A stretch of 12,805 bases of DNA, taken from positions 1-12,805 of the forward strand of contig CABSMS010000062.1 of assembly GCA_902478885.1 (NCBI GenBank), written 5' to 3'. This document shows, in pieces, positions 6,717 to 12,805 of the stretch. This DNA is from an uncultured Collinsella sp. (GTDB lineage Bacteria > Actinomycetota > Coriobacteriia > Coriobacteriales > Coriobacteriaceae). Numbering within the stretch: position 1 is the stretch's first letter; each line of letters opens with the position of its first letter. The notes beneath the pieces were generated by a model. It saw only the letters and a list, made by a program, of their open reading frames with translations. It did not search any database and was not told the DNA's origin. The translations under genes and the position numbers were made by a program.

Positions 6717-8170
6717 CGAGCAATCGCCTTCTCAACGCATGCGGCAAGCGTCGACGCCGCCGTCTCGATATCGCGGTCGCCCACGAGCGTACGGACGTCA
6801 AACAAAATGCGATCGTGCGAGGCGCGCGTGACGACCGGCGTGTCGAAATCTTGGACGAGTGAGCGCTTGAGTGCGTCAACGGAAAGACGCTCATCGACAA
6901 GACGCACGGCAACGCACATGGTGGGCAGCTCGACGGTAGGCAGCGAACCGCCGCCGGGAGTCGACGACTCCTCGACGATCTCCACCTGAACGGCGCACAG
7001 GCAACCGGCCTTGTCGAGACCGGCGACCATACGATCGCGCAGCTTGCGGGCACGTCGCTCCAAATGGGTCTGCGGAAGCGTAAGCATGCTGAGCACCGGA
7101 ATATCGCGATGGGCAACATCGGCGCCATCCATGTAGATACGCAGCGTGGCCTCGAGCGCCGACAGGGCCAGTTTGCCCGGGCGCAGGGCGCGCATAAGCG
7201 GATGTGACCCACAGGCCTGAACCAGGTCACGACGGCCCATGATAATGCCCGCCTGTGCTGCACCGAGAAGTTTATCGCCCGAGCACGACACCAAATCGAG
7301 CCCTGCCGAAACCGAAGCCGGCGTGGTTTCTTCGCCTCCGCGCACCAAGATGTCGTCGGGCAACAGCGCGCCCGACCCCTGATCTTCATAGAACAGCAGG
7401 CCGTGCTTATGGGCCAGTGCGGCGAGCTCCCGAGAGCCCACTTCCTCGTGAAAACCCTCGATGCGATAATTGGAAGGATGAACCTTGAGGATCATGGCCG
7501 TATCGGGCGTAATAGCTTGCTCATAATCTGCCAGGTGCGTGCGGTTGGTGGCGCCGACCTCGACGAGCTTGGCGCCCGAGGCCGCCATGACATCGGGGAT
7601 GCGGAAGCTGCCGCCAATCTCGACAAGCTCGCCGCGGCTGACGATAACCTCTTTGCCCGCGGCATGGGTGGCAAGCACCAGCAGCACCGCGGCGGCATTG
7701 TTGTTGACCACGAGCGCGTCCTCGGCACCGGTGAGTGAGCGGATCAGCTGCGCGGCGTGCTCCTTGCGCGAACCGCGCGAACAGGTGTCCACGCTGTACT
7801 CGAGCGTGCTGTAGCCGCGCGCGACCTCGGCCACGGCCTTGGCGGCCGACTCCGCGAGCGGGGCGCGACCCAAGTTGGTATGGATGACCACACCCGTGGC
7901 ATTAACCGCTGGGCGCAGGCTCGGCAGCGCGGAGCGGTGCGCACGCCACTCGATAGCCGAAGCCAGGTCACGCTTGGAACGCGGGGCGGCGCCGGCGCGA
8001 ATGGCGGCGCGCTCCTCGTCAAGCTCGGCCGTGACGGCGGCATGGACCACCGCGTCGCAGGTCTCCCCTGCCGCCTTCACCACCGGCCACTCGGTGAGCA
8101 GCTCGTTGACGGAAGGAATGGCACGCAGACGGGCGCGCACCTCATCGGACATGTTCTGGCTATCGCTCAT
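6713..8170 (-). CDS. selA: L-seryl-tRNA(Sec) selenium transferase SelA
   Basis: SelA is a PLP enzyme that converts Ser-tRNA-Sec to Sec-tRNA-Sec using selenophosphate made by SelD. The 485-aa protein has the N-terminal domain motif LRAIPSVNELL (15-25), the conserved GVVIHTNLGRAPL (93-105), GYSTLEYS (119-126), and the PLP-lysine motif SCSGDKLLGAAQAGII with K300. Length and order match the bacterial decameric SelA. Start: the ATG at 8170 has AAAGG at a suitable distance; M7 is a second possible start. It is followed by selB with a 4-bp overlap. Upstream, a 76-bp gap separates it from the oxidoreductase gene, with only a weak hairpin in between, so read-through from that gene is possible. selD is not in the window. 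Confidence 0.97.
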   Translation of the reverse strand: MSDSQNMSDEVRARLRAIPSVNELLTEWPVVKAAGETCDAVVHAAVTAELDEERAAIRAGAAPRSKRDLASAIEWRAHRSALPSLRPAVNATGVVIHTNLGRAPLAESAAKAVAEVARGYSTLEYSVDTCSRGSRKEHAAQLIRSLTGAEDALVVNNNAAAVLLVLATHAAGKEVIVSRGELVEIGGSFRIPDVMAASGAKLVEVGATNRTHLADYEQAITPDTAMILKVHPSNYRIEGFHEEVGSRELAALAHKHGLLFYEDQGSGALLPDDILVRGGEETTPASVSAGLDLVSCSGDKLLGAAQAGIIMGRRDLVQACGSHPLMRALRPGKLALSALEATLRIYMDGADVAHRDIPVLSMLTLPQTHLERRARKLRDRMVAGLDKAGCLCAVQVEIVEESSTPGGGSLPTVELPTMCVAVRLVDERLSVDALKRSLVQDFDTPVVTRASHDRILFDVRTLVGDRDIETAASTLAACVEKAIAR

Positions 8171-8246
8171 GTGCGGCCTTTCAAAACCAAAGGTGAATCA
8201 ATCGTTCGAACGTCAAACTATCAGCCAATTCGATCGGCTGAGTCAA
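8171..8246 (-). other. 76-bp gap with weak hairpin and 11-nt direct repeat
   Basis: TCAGCC (8221-8226) pairs with GGCTGA (8236-8241) around a 9-nt loop, followed on the minus strand by TAGTTTGACG, a poor terminator. An 11-nt direct repeat AATCAATCGTT occurs at 8196-8206 and 8245-8255, the first copy overlapping a 10-bp palindrome CGTTCGAACG (8203-8212). These could be an attenuator or operator before selA, but the support is only structural. Confidence 0.3.
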
Positions 8247-10364
8247 TCAATCGTTATTATCCACGTGCTCCGTGATCTTTTCCACGCGAACGGCGTTTTC
8301 CTGGGTGAGCGCGGCACCTGTCAACGGATCCCAACGCAACGGCGTATGGTCGAGCGGGCCCACGCCCAAGGCTTGAGCGCCACCGACATCGGCGCCAAGC
8401 GAACGCCCGCCGGGGGCGGCCGACGTGAAGATGCACGCCGGATGCAGATAGGGCGTCGTCTCCACGCGCACGCGGTCGCGGCCCATATCGCTCACGAGCT
8501 CGACGATCTCGCCGTCGGCGATGCCCATGTGCGCAGCAGCATCGGCATTCATCTGCACGGCATCCAGGTCCGATCCAGCCTCGGCGGCACCTTGAGCCGC
8601 AAGCCTGCGCGAGGTGTGCGACTCAAAGGGACGGTTGCCACTAATGAGGCGAAACATCCCCGGGCCGGGCTCCACAATGGGCGCAATCCAGTTGGGCACA
8701 CGACCCATGCCGACTCGTTCCCATACGTCGCTTGCCAGCGCAATTTTGCCGCCGGCAAGCGGAATCACCGGCTCACCCGTGCGCGACGGCAGCGCCACGC
8801 CCGTATCGGCCCAGCCGCGCTCCTTGAGCTCGTCCAGATCGATCCCAAAAGGCGCCACCTGGGCAGCCGTCAGATCGTCAGACGTAAACTGGAAATACTC
8901 GCCCACGCCACACGCCTGCGCCAGACCGGCAAAAATCTCCCGACCGGGACGTGTGCCGTCATGCTGCACGGGCAGCACGGCGTTGCGGTAGAACACGCGC
9001 GAATCGTTGACGCCCACGACCGTGCCCACACCGCGGTCGGCCTCCAGATACGTCACGTCGGGCAGCACGAAGTCAGAAGCACGCGCCGTCTCGGACCAAC
9101 GAATATCAATCGTCACAAGCAAGTCGAGCTGCTGCAAAATACCCAACCAAGCCTGTGCATTGCCATAGCCCGCACCGGGGTTACTGGCATAGACGATGAG
9201 CCCACGCAAATCGCCGGCAAGAATCGACTGACCGATGGTCGTGCACAGTCCGCGCACCGGATCGACCAGTGGATAGCGCTCGGACCCCAGCTTGGGCTCG
9301 CGCGGCACCGGCGGCGTCGCAAAGCGAGTGGGATCGAGGTCGCCCAGTGAAAGCGGTGTGGGCGGATTGAGCGCGCCACCCGCATGTCCAATACAGCCCA
9401 GCAGCACATCGACCAAGCAGATAGCGCGTGCGGTCTGGGTGCTATTGGCATACGCGATGCCGATGCCACCATGAAAACCCGCATCCACCACAGCGGCAGG
9501 CGCGGCGGCAGCGAGATCGCGCGCCGTGGCGACAATCTCTGCGGCCGGCACGTCGCACATCGATTCGGCCCACTCGGGTGTCCAAGCACTGGCCGCCTGC
9601 GCCAGCTCGTCAAAGCTTGTGGCGTAGCGGTCCACGAACTCGTGATCGTACAGGTCTTCGGCTACCAGCACATGTGCGATACCCAGCAGCAACGCCAGAT
9701 CGCATCCAGGACGTACGCGCAGCCAGCGGTCGGCAAGCGCAGCCGAGCCACTGCGCCGGGGGTCAACCACGATAATCTTAGCCCCACGTCGACGGGCATC
9801 GTTGAGCGCATCAACGGCCCCCATCGTCGACGAATCGACAATGGAGCGCCCCAGATACATGATGCAATCGGTATGCGCCAGGTCGGAGGCGGGGCTGTAG
9901 CCCAGACTGTGCTCCCAGCCGGTAAGTCTGCTTACCTCGCAGGCACCGTCGGCACCGTATACGTTGGGCGAGCCCAGCGCATGCATAAAACGATACGCCC
10001 AGTAACGGTCGAACGAGGGCACGCCGAGCGTCATGCCCAGCGCGCGCGGACCATGCCCGTCAACAATCCCCAAAAGGCACTCGGCAATCTGAGCAAACGC
10101 CTCGTCCCACGAAATCGCATCAAACCCCGAGCCATCAGCTCGTCGGCACATGGGGTGCACAATGCGGTCGCGCTCGTCAAACGGCATTGCCAGGCGATGC
10201 CGTCCGCGGGCACACAGGGCACGCGCCGCGCACGGATGCCCTGGCACCGGCAACTCGGCCGCCACGCGACCGTCCTCAACTCGTGCCGCAAAGGCGCAAT
10301 CGGCATAGCATCCCCCGCATGTGGTCACCACGGCGCGACCGTCACGCTTCACAGCAGATGCCAT
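8247..10364 (-). CDS. Molybdopterin-dependent oxidoreductase (DMSO reductase family), Cys ligand, substrate unknown
   Basis: This 705-aa Mo/W-bis-MGD enzyme shows an N-terminal [4Fe-4S] motif C16-x2-C19-x3-C23 with C51 in CARG, then the catalytic domain and a C-terminal dinucleotide-binding domain beginning near FRLISGNRPFESHTSRR. No Tat or Sec signal is present, so it is cytoplasmic, as FdhF is. When aligned by hand to E. coli FdhF, the Sec140 position is C142 (codon TGC, 9939-9941), His141 is E143, and the Arg333 region NPVRG reads NPPTP. The FdhF electron-transfer Lys44 is R53. Thus it lies beside FHL genes but lacks the usual formate-oxidising residues; it may be closer to the thiosulfate/polysulfide-reductase-like branch. 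Start: the ATG at 10364 follows AAAGGGG. A frame from 10475 overlaps the focA terminator and is rejected. Confidence 0.85.
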   Translation of the reverse strand: MASAVKRDGRAVVTTCGGCYADCAFAARVEDGRVAAELPVPGHPCAARALCARGRHRLAMPFDERDRIVHPMCRRADGSGFDAISWDEAFAQIAECLLGIVDGHGPRALGMTLGVPSFDRYWAYRFMHALGSPNVYGADGACEVSRLTGWEHSLGYSPASDLAHTDCIMYLGRSIVDSSTMGAVDALNDARRRGAKIIVVDPRRSGSAALADRWLRVRPGCDLALLLGIAHVLVAEDLYDHEFVDRYATSFDELAQAASAWTPEWAESMCDVPAAEIVATARDLAAAAPAAVVDAGFHGGIGIAYANSTQTARAICLVDVLLGCIGHAGGALNPPTPLSLGDLDPTRFATPPVPREPKLGSERYPLVDPVRGLCTTIGQSILAGDLRGLIVYASNPGAGYGNAQAWLGILQQLDLLVTIDIRWSETARASDFVLPDVTYLEADRGVGTVVGVNDSRVFYRNAVLPVQHDGTRPGREIFAGLAQACGVGEYFQFTSDDLTAAQVAPFGIDLDELKERGWADTGVALPSRTGEPVIPLAGGKIALASDVWERVGMGRVPNWIAPIVEPGPGMFRLISGNRPFESHTSRRLAAQGAAEAGSDLDAVQMNADAAAHMGIADGEIVELVSDMGRDRVRVETTPYLHPACIFTSAAPGGRSLGADVGGAQALGVGPLDHTPLRWDPLTGAALTQENAVRVEKITEHVDNND

Positions 10365-10429
10365 CTCGATTACCCCTTTCACAAGCCAAACACAACAGGC
10401 CAAAAGCCCGGCAACGAGCCCCCAGACCC

Positions 10430-10465
10430 AAAAAGCCTCCCGCACGGCAACGCCCCGCGGGAGGC
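10430..10465 (-). terminator. Terminator after focA
   Basis: A 9-bp stem GCCTCCCGC (10435-10443) with GCGGGAGGC (10457-10465) and a 13-nt loop is followed on the minus strand by TTTTT (10430-10434). It lies 22 bp past the focA stop and separates the FHL operon from the oxidoreductase gene. Confidence 0.88.
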
Positions 10466-10487
10466 CCAACGTCAAACAGACGGTACC

Positions 10488-11327
10488 TTACGCCTCGGAC
10501 TTCTTAGCGTAGATAAACCAGTAGCCGAGCGCGACCAGAACCGCGCCGCCCGCGATGTTGCCCAGCGTGGCGGCGGACAGGTTAAACGCAATGCCCGCGG
10601 CGTTGAGTGCATCGGCGCCGGCGACGTCGGCACCGTAGCCGCATGCATGCATCACGGCACCCATGGGCAAAAAGTACATGTTGGCAACGCAGTGCTCAAA
10701 ACCGCAGGCCACAAAGGCGGCGATGGGCAGCAGAATGCCCACAACCTTATCGACCACGGTCTTGCCGGCGGTACCAATCCACACGGCAAGGCACACAAAG
10801 ATGTTGCACAGGATGCCGCGGAAGAAGATCGTCACCCAGTCGATTGTCACCTTGCCGGCGGCGACGCTCACCATGGAATTGGCGACCGCCTCGCCGTTGA
10901 GCTTGTAAATGCCGGCCATGTACACCAAAAAGACGATGAACAGGGCACCGACAAAGTTACCGACCCATACGACGACCCAAGCCTTGAGCATCTGGACCAG
11001 GGTGATCTTTTTGCTCTTGAGCGCGCAGACCATAAGCGAATTACCGGTAAACAGCTCGGCACCGCACACCAGCACCAGCACCAGGCCCAGGCAAAAGCAC
11101 AGGCCGCCCACGACGCGCTGGGCACCCCAGCCCAGCGTGCCGTCGCTCAAAAACACCGTAAAGAACAGGCCGCCGAAGGCGATGAACGCGCCGGCGAACA
11201 TTGCCAACAGAAAGGCCTTAGCGACCGGCAGGTTAGCCTTGGTCACGCCGGCGGCCTCGGTCTTGGCCTCGATCGCGGCGGGCGCCAGGCAATCGGGAGT
11301 GGGATACTCCACCTTGGAATCTGCCAT
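10488..11327 (-). CDS. focA: Formate channel of the formate-nitrite transporter family
   Basis: FocA is a pentameric inner-membrane channel that moves formate in and out of the cell, feeding formate hydrogenlyase. The 279-aa protein has six hydrophobic segments (about 37-60, 72-92, 114-138, 163-187, 195-215, 250-273) and both family signatures: CGAELFTGNSL (88-98) and GFEHCVANMYFLP (209-221), with H212 at the conserved pore His position. Length is close to E. coli FocA. Start: the ATG at 11327 has AGGAAAGAAG upstream. A TTG at 11360 behind AGGAG would add 11 residues not expected in the family. It lies 39 bp after hycI and belongs to the same operon, which ends in the terminator at 10430-10465. 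Nitrite transport cannot be ruled out, but the hyc neighbours favour formate. Confidence 0.93.
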   Translation of the reverse strand: MADSKVEYPTPDCLAPAAIEAKTEAAGVTKANLPVAKAFLLAMFAGAFIAFGGLFFTVFLSDGTLGWGAQRVVGGLCFCLGLVLVLVCGAELFTGNSLMVCALKSKKITLVQMLKAWVVVWVGNFVGALFIVFLVYMAGIYKLNGEAVANSMVSVAAGKVTIDWVTIFFRGILCNIFVCLAVWIGTAGKTVVDKVVGILLPIAAFVACGFEHCVANMYFLPMGAVMHACGYGADVAGADALNAAGIAFNLSAATLGNIAGGAVLVALGYWFIYAKKSEA

Positions 11328-11366
11328 GTCAATCACTTCTTTCCTAACAAAATGGAACAAGTGCTC

Positions 11367-11870
11367 CTACTGCTCTTGCCCCAAGCGGACAAAGTGGGAA
11401 AAGTCGTTGGCGGCCACGGCGTCGTACACGGCGTCGACGGCCTCAAAGACCTCCGGGGACATGGGGTTGTAGAACTCCGTATCGCCCGGCTGAATCCCTA
11501 TGAAGACGATATCTTCGCACGATTGCTCAATCTCTTCGATCAGAATCGACAAAGGGAGCGAATGCGTGGTGAACATCGACTTGCGGGCCACGTCACGTTT
11601 GTCGAGCAAGCGGATGGAACCGACGGGCAGCGCCATGTCGGCGGCATCGACCAAAACCAAACGCGGCGGACGCTCGCGCTTGACCTCGATGATGTCATCC
11701 TCGGGCGTTTGCCCGCCGTCGATGGTGTACCAACCGGCGATGGGCGCGTCCTCCATCTTTTTGGAGAGCACGGGGCCGGCGGCATCGTCGGCACGCAGCA
11801 CGCTTCCCGCCGTGAGCACGATACCCGCAAACGGGGCGCCGTTCACGCGGCCATCCACAACGCAACCCAT
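11367..11870 (-). CDS. hycI: Hydrogenase-3-type maturation endopeptidase HycI
   Basis: HycI removes the C-terminal peptide of the [NiFe]-hydrogenase large subunit (HycE type) after Ni insertion. The 167-aa protein follows E. coli HycI along its length: ADDAAGPVLSKKM (27-39) at the DDGAGP motif, IDGGQTPEDDI (50-60), LVLVDAADM (71-79), TTHSLPL (101-107) and VFIGIQPGDTEFYNPM. Likely Ni-sensing residues are D29, D75 and H103 by position. Odd: the usual GN before the DD motif is GS (22-23), and about 13 extra residues precede it. Start: the ATG at 11870 overlaps the hycH TAA by one base (TAATG), with GGGGAGG upstream. It lies between hycH and focA in one operon. Confidence 0.93.
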   Translation of the reverse strand: MGCVVDGRVNGAPFAGIVLTAGSVLRADDAAGPVLSKKMEDAPIAGWYTIDGGQTPEDDIIEVKRERPPRLVLVDAADMALPVGSIRLLDKRDVARKSMFTTHSLPLSILIEEIEQSCEDIVFIGIQPGDTEFYNPMSPEVFEAVDAVYDAVAANDFSHFVRLGQEQ

Positions 11871-12451
11871 TACTGCAGCCTCCCCGTCAGATACACGCCC
11901 GACACATCGCGCACGCGCTCAACCAGATCGCGAAACTTCATTAAGAACGCGACCTGCTGGGCATGCAGGCCAAAGTCGTCATCGAACACCGAGATGCCGG
12001 CCTTGGCCGACCCGCGAAAACCGCGCTCGTCGAGCAGCGCATCGCAGGCCTCGAGCAGCGACGGCACCGCCGCCTTGTCAAGCTGGCACTCGCCAAAGGA
12101 ACGGATGGCCTCGAACTTGGTCTTGGCCTCCCCCTCCGGCAGCGCGTCGACGAGCGAATAGAACACATCCACCGGCACCGACAGGCGCGGCTCAAAGCAA
12201 TCGAGCACGCCGGTGTGGTGGCCCACGGCGAGCGTGTAGTACAGCACGTCGCAGGCCTCCTGGGGAACGTCTTCCTCGGTCTCCACAAACTTACGCGTGA
12301 GCTCGTAGAAGACCACCTGGTCGGGCGTATGGCCCAGGCAGGGGTCGGCGACGCCCTCGGCGACCTCGTCGCTTGCGCGCGAGGCATCGCCAAAAGAGCC
12401 GCCGAGCATACCGGGGCCCGCAAAGTAACCAGAGCGGTCCGTGAGCTCCAT
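11870..12451 (-). CDS. hycH: Formate hydrogenlyase maturation protein HycH
   Basis: HycH belongs to the HycH family, needed for maturation of the FHL hydrogenase; its exact biochemical step is not settled. The family core begins near residue 45: VVFYELTRKFVETEEDVP (46-63), VLYYTLAVGHHTGVLDC (69-85), then EGEAKTKFEAIRSFGE. These match the E. coli HycH pattern of WQLRRKF, YYSLAIGHH and GEA. At 193 aa it is longer than the E. coli protein (about 136 aa), with a 45-residue N-terminal part rich in Gly, Asp and Ser. Start: the ATG at 12451 abuts the hycG TAG directly (TAGATG) and has GGAGG seven bases upstream, so the extension appears real. hycI follows with a 1-base overlap. Confidence 0.9.
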   Translation of the reverse strand: MELTDRSGYFAGPGMLGGSFGDASRASDEVAEGVADPCLGHTPDQVVFYELTRKFVETEEDVPQEACDVLYYTLAVGHHTGVLDCFEPRLSVPVDVFYSLVDALPEGEAKTKFEAIRSFGECQLDKAAVPSLLEACDALLDERGFRGSAKAGISVFDDDFGLHAQQVAFLMKFRDLVERVRDVSGVYLTGRLQ

Positions 12452-12775
12452 CTAGCGACCTCCGGCCAGCACCAGATCCTGCAGCGCCGAGTACACCTCG
12501 ACGCGGCGCGGATCGTCCTGCTTATCGATGAGCAGCGCCATGGCACCGCGGATATCGCCCTTGGGCGCGCCCTCGAGCGTATCCATAAACTCATTGGCCA
12601 GGTCGCGGCCGTAACGGTAGCCGCTCATGGCGCGAGCTTCGCGCTCGATGGCCACGCGCAGCTTGTACGGCACGCCGGGGTGCAGGATATCGGCCTGCTC
12701 GCCGGCGGCCTCCACCGTGGTCTCGGCATGGAGCTTTTGGTCCAGCAGACCGAGCGCCATGGCAAAGCCGTAGAC
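12452..12775 (-). CDS. hycG: Formate hydrogenlyase NuoB-like subunit HycG (C-terminal fragment)
   Basis: HycG (HyfI in hydrogenase 4) is the NuoB/PSST-like small subunit of the membrane-bound [NiFe] hydrogenase of FHL, carrying a [4Fe-4S] cluster. The visible 107 residues match the HycG C-terminus: YGFAMALGLLDQKLHA, a region ending in ADILHPG, then LRVAIEREARAMSGYRYGR and a C-terminal tail with DDPRRVEVYSAL. The 5' part, including the cluster cysteines, is missing because the contig ends in sequencing adapter at 12776. A reading frame can be extended to 12790 with the start MYKRQ, but those residues are encoded by adapter. HycG and HyfI cannot be fully separated from this part; hycH and hycI next to it favour Hyc. 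Confidence 0.92.
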   Translation of the reverse strand, partial: VYGFAMALGLLDQKLHAETTVEAAGEQADILHPGVPYKLRVAIEREARAMSGYRYGRDLANEFMDTLEGAPKGDIRGAMALLIDKQDDPRRVEVYSALQDLVLAGGR

Positions 12776-12805
12776 CTGTCTCTTATACACATCTCCGAGC
12801 CCACG
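12776..12805 (+). other. Nextera sequencing adapter (artefact)
   Basis: CTGTCTCTTATACACATCT (12776-12794) is the Tn5 mosaic end used in Nextera libraries, and CCGAGCCCACG (12795-12805) is the start of the read-2 adapter. The sequence breaks hycG at a point where the protein should continue. It is not genomic. Confidence 0.98.

Noticed and set aside
8221..8241. Hairpin between the oxidoreductase and selA as a SECIS element
   Set aside because: A bacterial SECIS must lie just after an in-frame UGA inside a coding region. Here the hairpin follows the true stop of a protein whose Sec position is Cys.
7839..9350. 503-codon plus-strand open frame across selA and the oxidoreductase
   Set aside because: It spans two real minus-strand genes and their gap, and shows no domain.
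10365..10475. Extended N-terminus of the oxidoreductase with a hydrophobic stretch that resembles a signal peptide
   Set aside because: It is translated from the focA terminator and spacer. The start at 10364 has a good Shine-Dalgarno and gives a normal N-terminal Fe-S domain.
9384..12161. 925-codon plus-strand open frame opposite the oxidoreductase, focA and hycI
   Set aside because: It is antisense to three well-recognised genes, crosses their boundaries, and its product is a low-complexity His/Arg/Gly-rich string with no domain. Such frames are common in GC-rich DNA.

Overview
This window looks like a GC-rich (about 60% or more by eye) chromosomal contig end from a Coriobacteriia gut anaerobe, most probably Collinsella. 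That assignment is inferred from base composition, codon use and gene content, not from a database match. Every gene I can support lies on the minus strand, so transcription runs from the right edge to the left edge. The long plus-strand reading frames are shadows of these genes.

Right edge (12805 down to about 10430): the 3' part of a formate-hydrogenlyase (FHL) operon. It holds the C-terminal part of hycG (a NuoB-like hydrogenase subunit), hycH, hycI (protease for the hydrogenase large subunit) and focA (formate channel), tightly packed and ending in a strong hairpin terminator. The last 30 bases (12776-12805) are Nextera sequencing adapter, so the end of hycG is an assembly artefact.

Middle (10364 down to 4503): a cytoplasmic molybdopterin oxidoreductase sits where an fdhF might be expected. 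It has Cys in place of Sec and lacks the usual formate-dehydrogenase partner residues. It is followed by selA and selB (4-bp overlap), then selC, the tRNA-Sec gene, with its own terminator. Together these decode UGA as selenocysteine. No selenoprotein gene or selD is visible inside the window.

Left of selC (4347 to 3304): mobA, which builds the Mo-bis-MGD cofactor used by DMSO-reductase-family enzymes, followed 15 bp later by a DUF3343 protein (putative Se/S carrier) with a cysteine-rich N-terminus. With selABC and the oxidoreductase this makes a selenium/molybdenum/formate neighbourhood.

Left edge (3052 to 1): gdhA (NADP-type glutamate dehydrogenase) as a single gene with a strong terminator. 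Next come the FAD and [2Fe-2S] subunits of a xanthine-dehydrogenase-family hydroxylase, the second running off the window. Two related long palindromes (1546-1620 and 4657-4723) share a 13-nt core and flanking bases, suggesting a dispersed intergenic repeat family.
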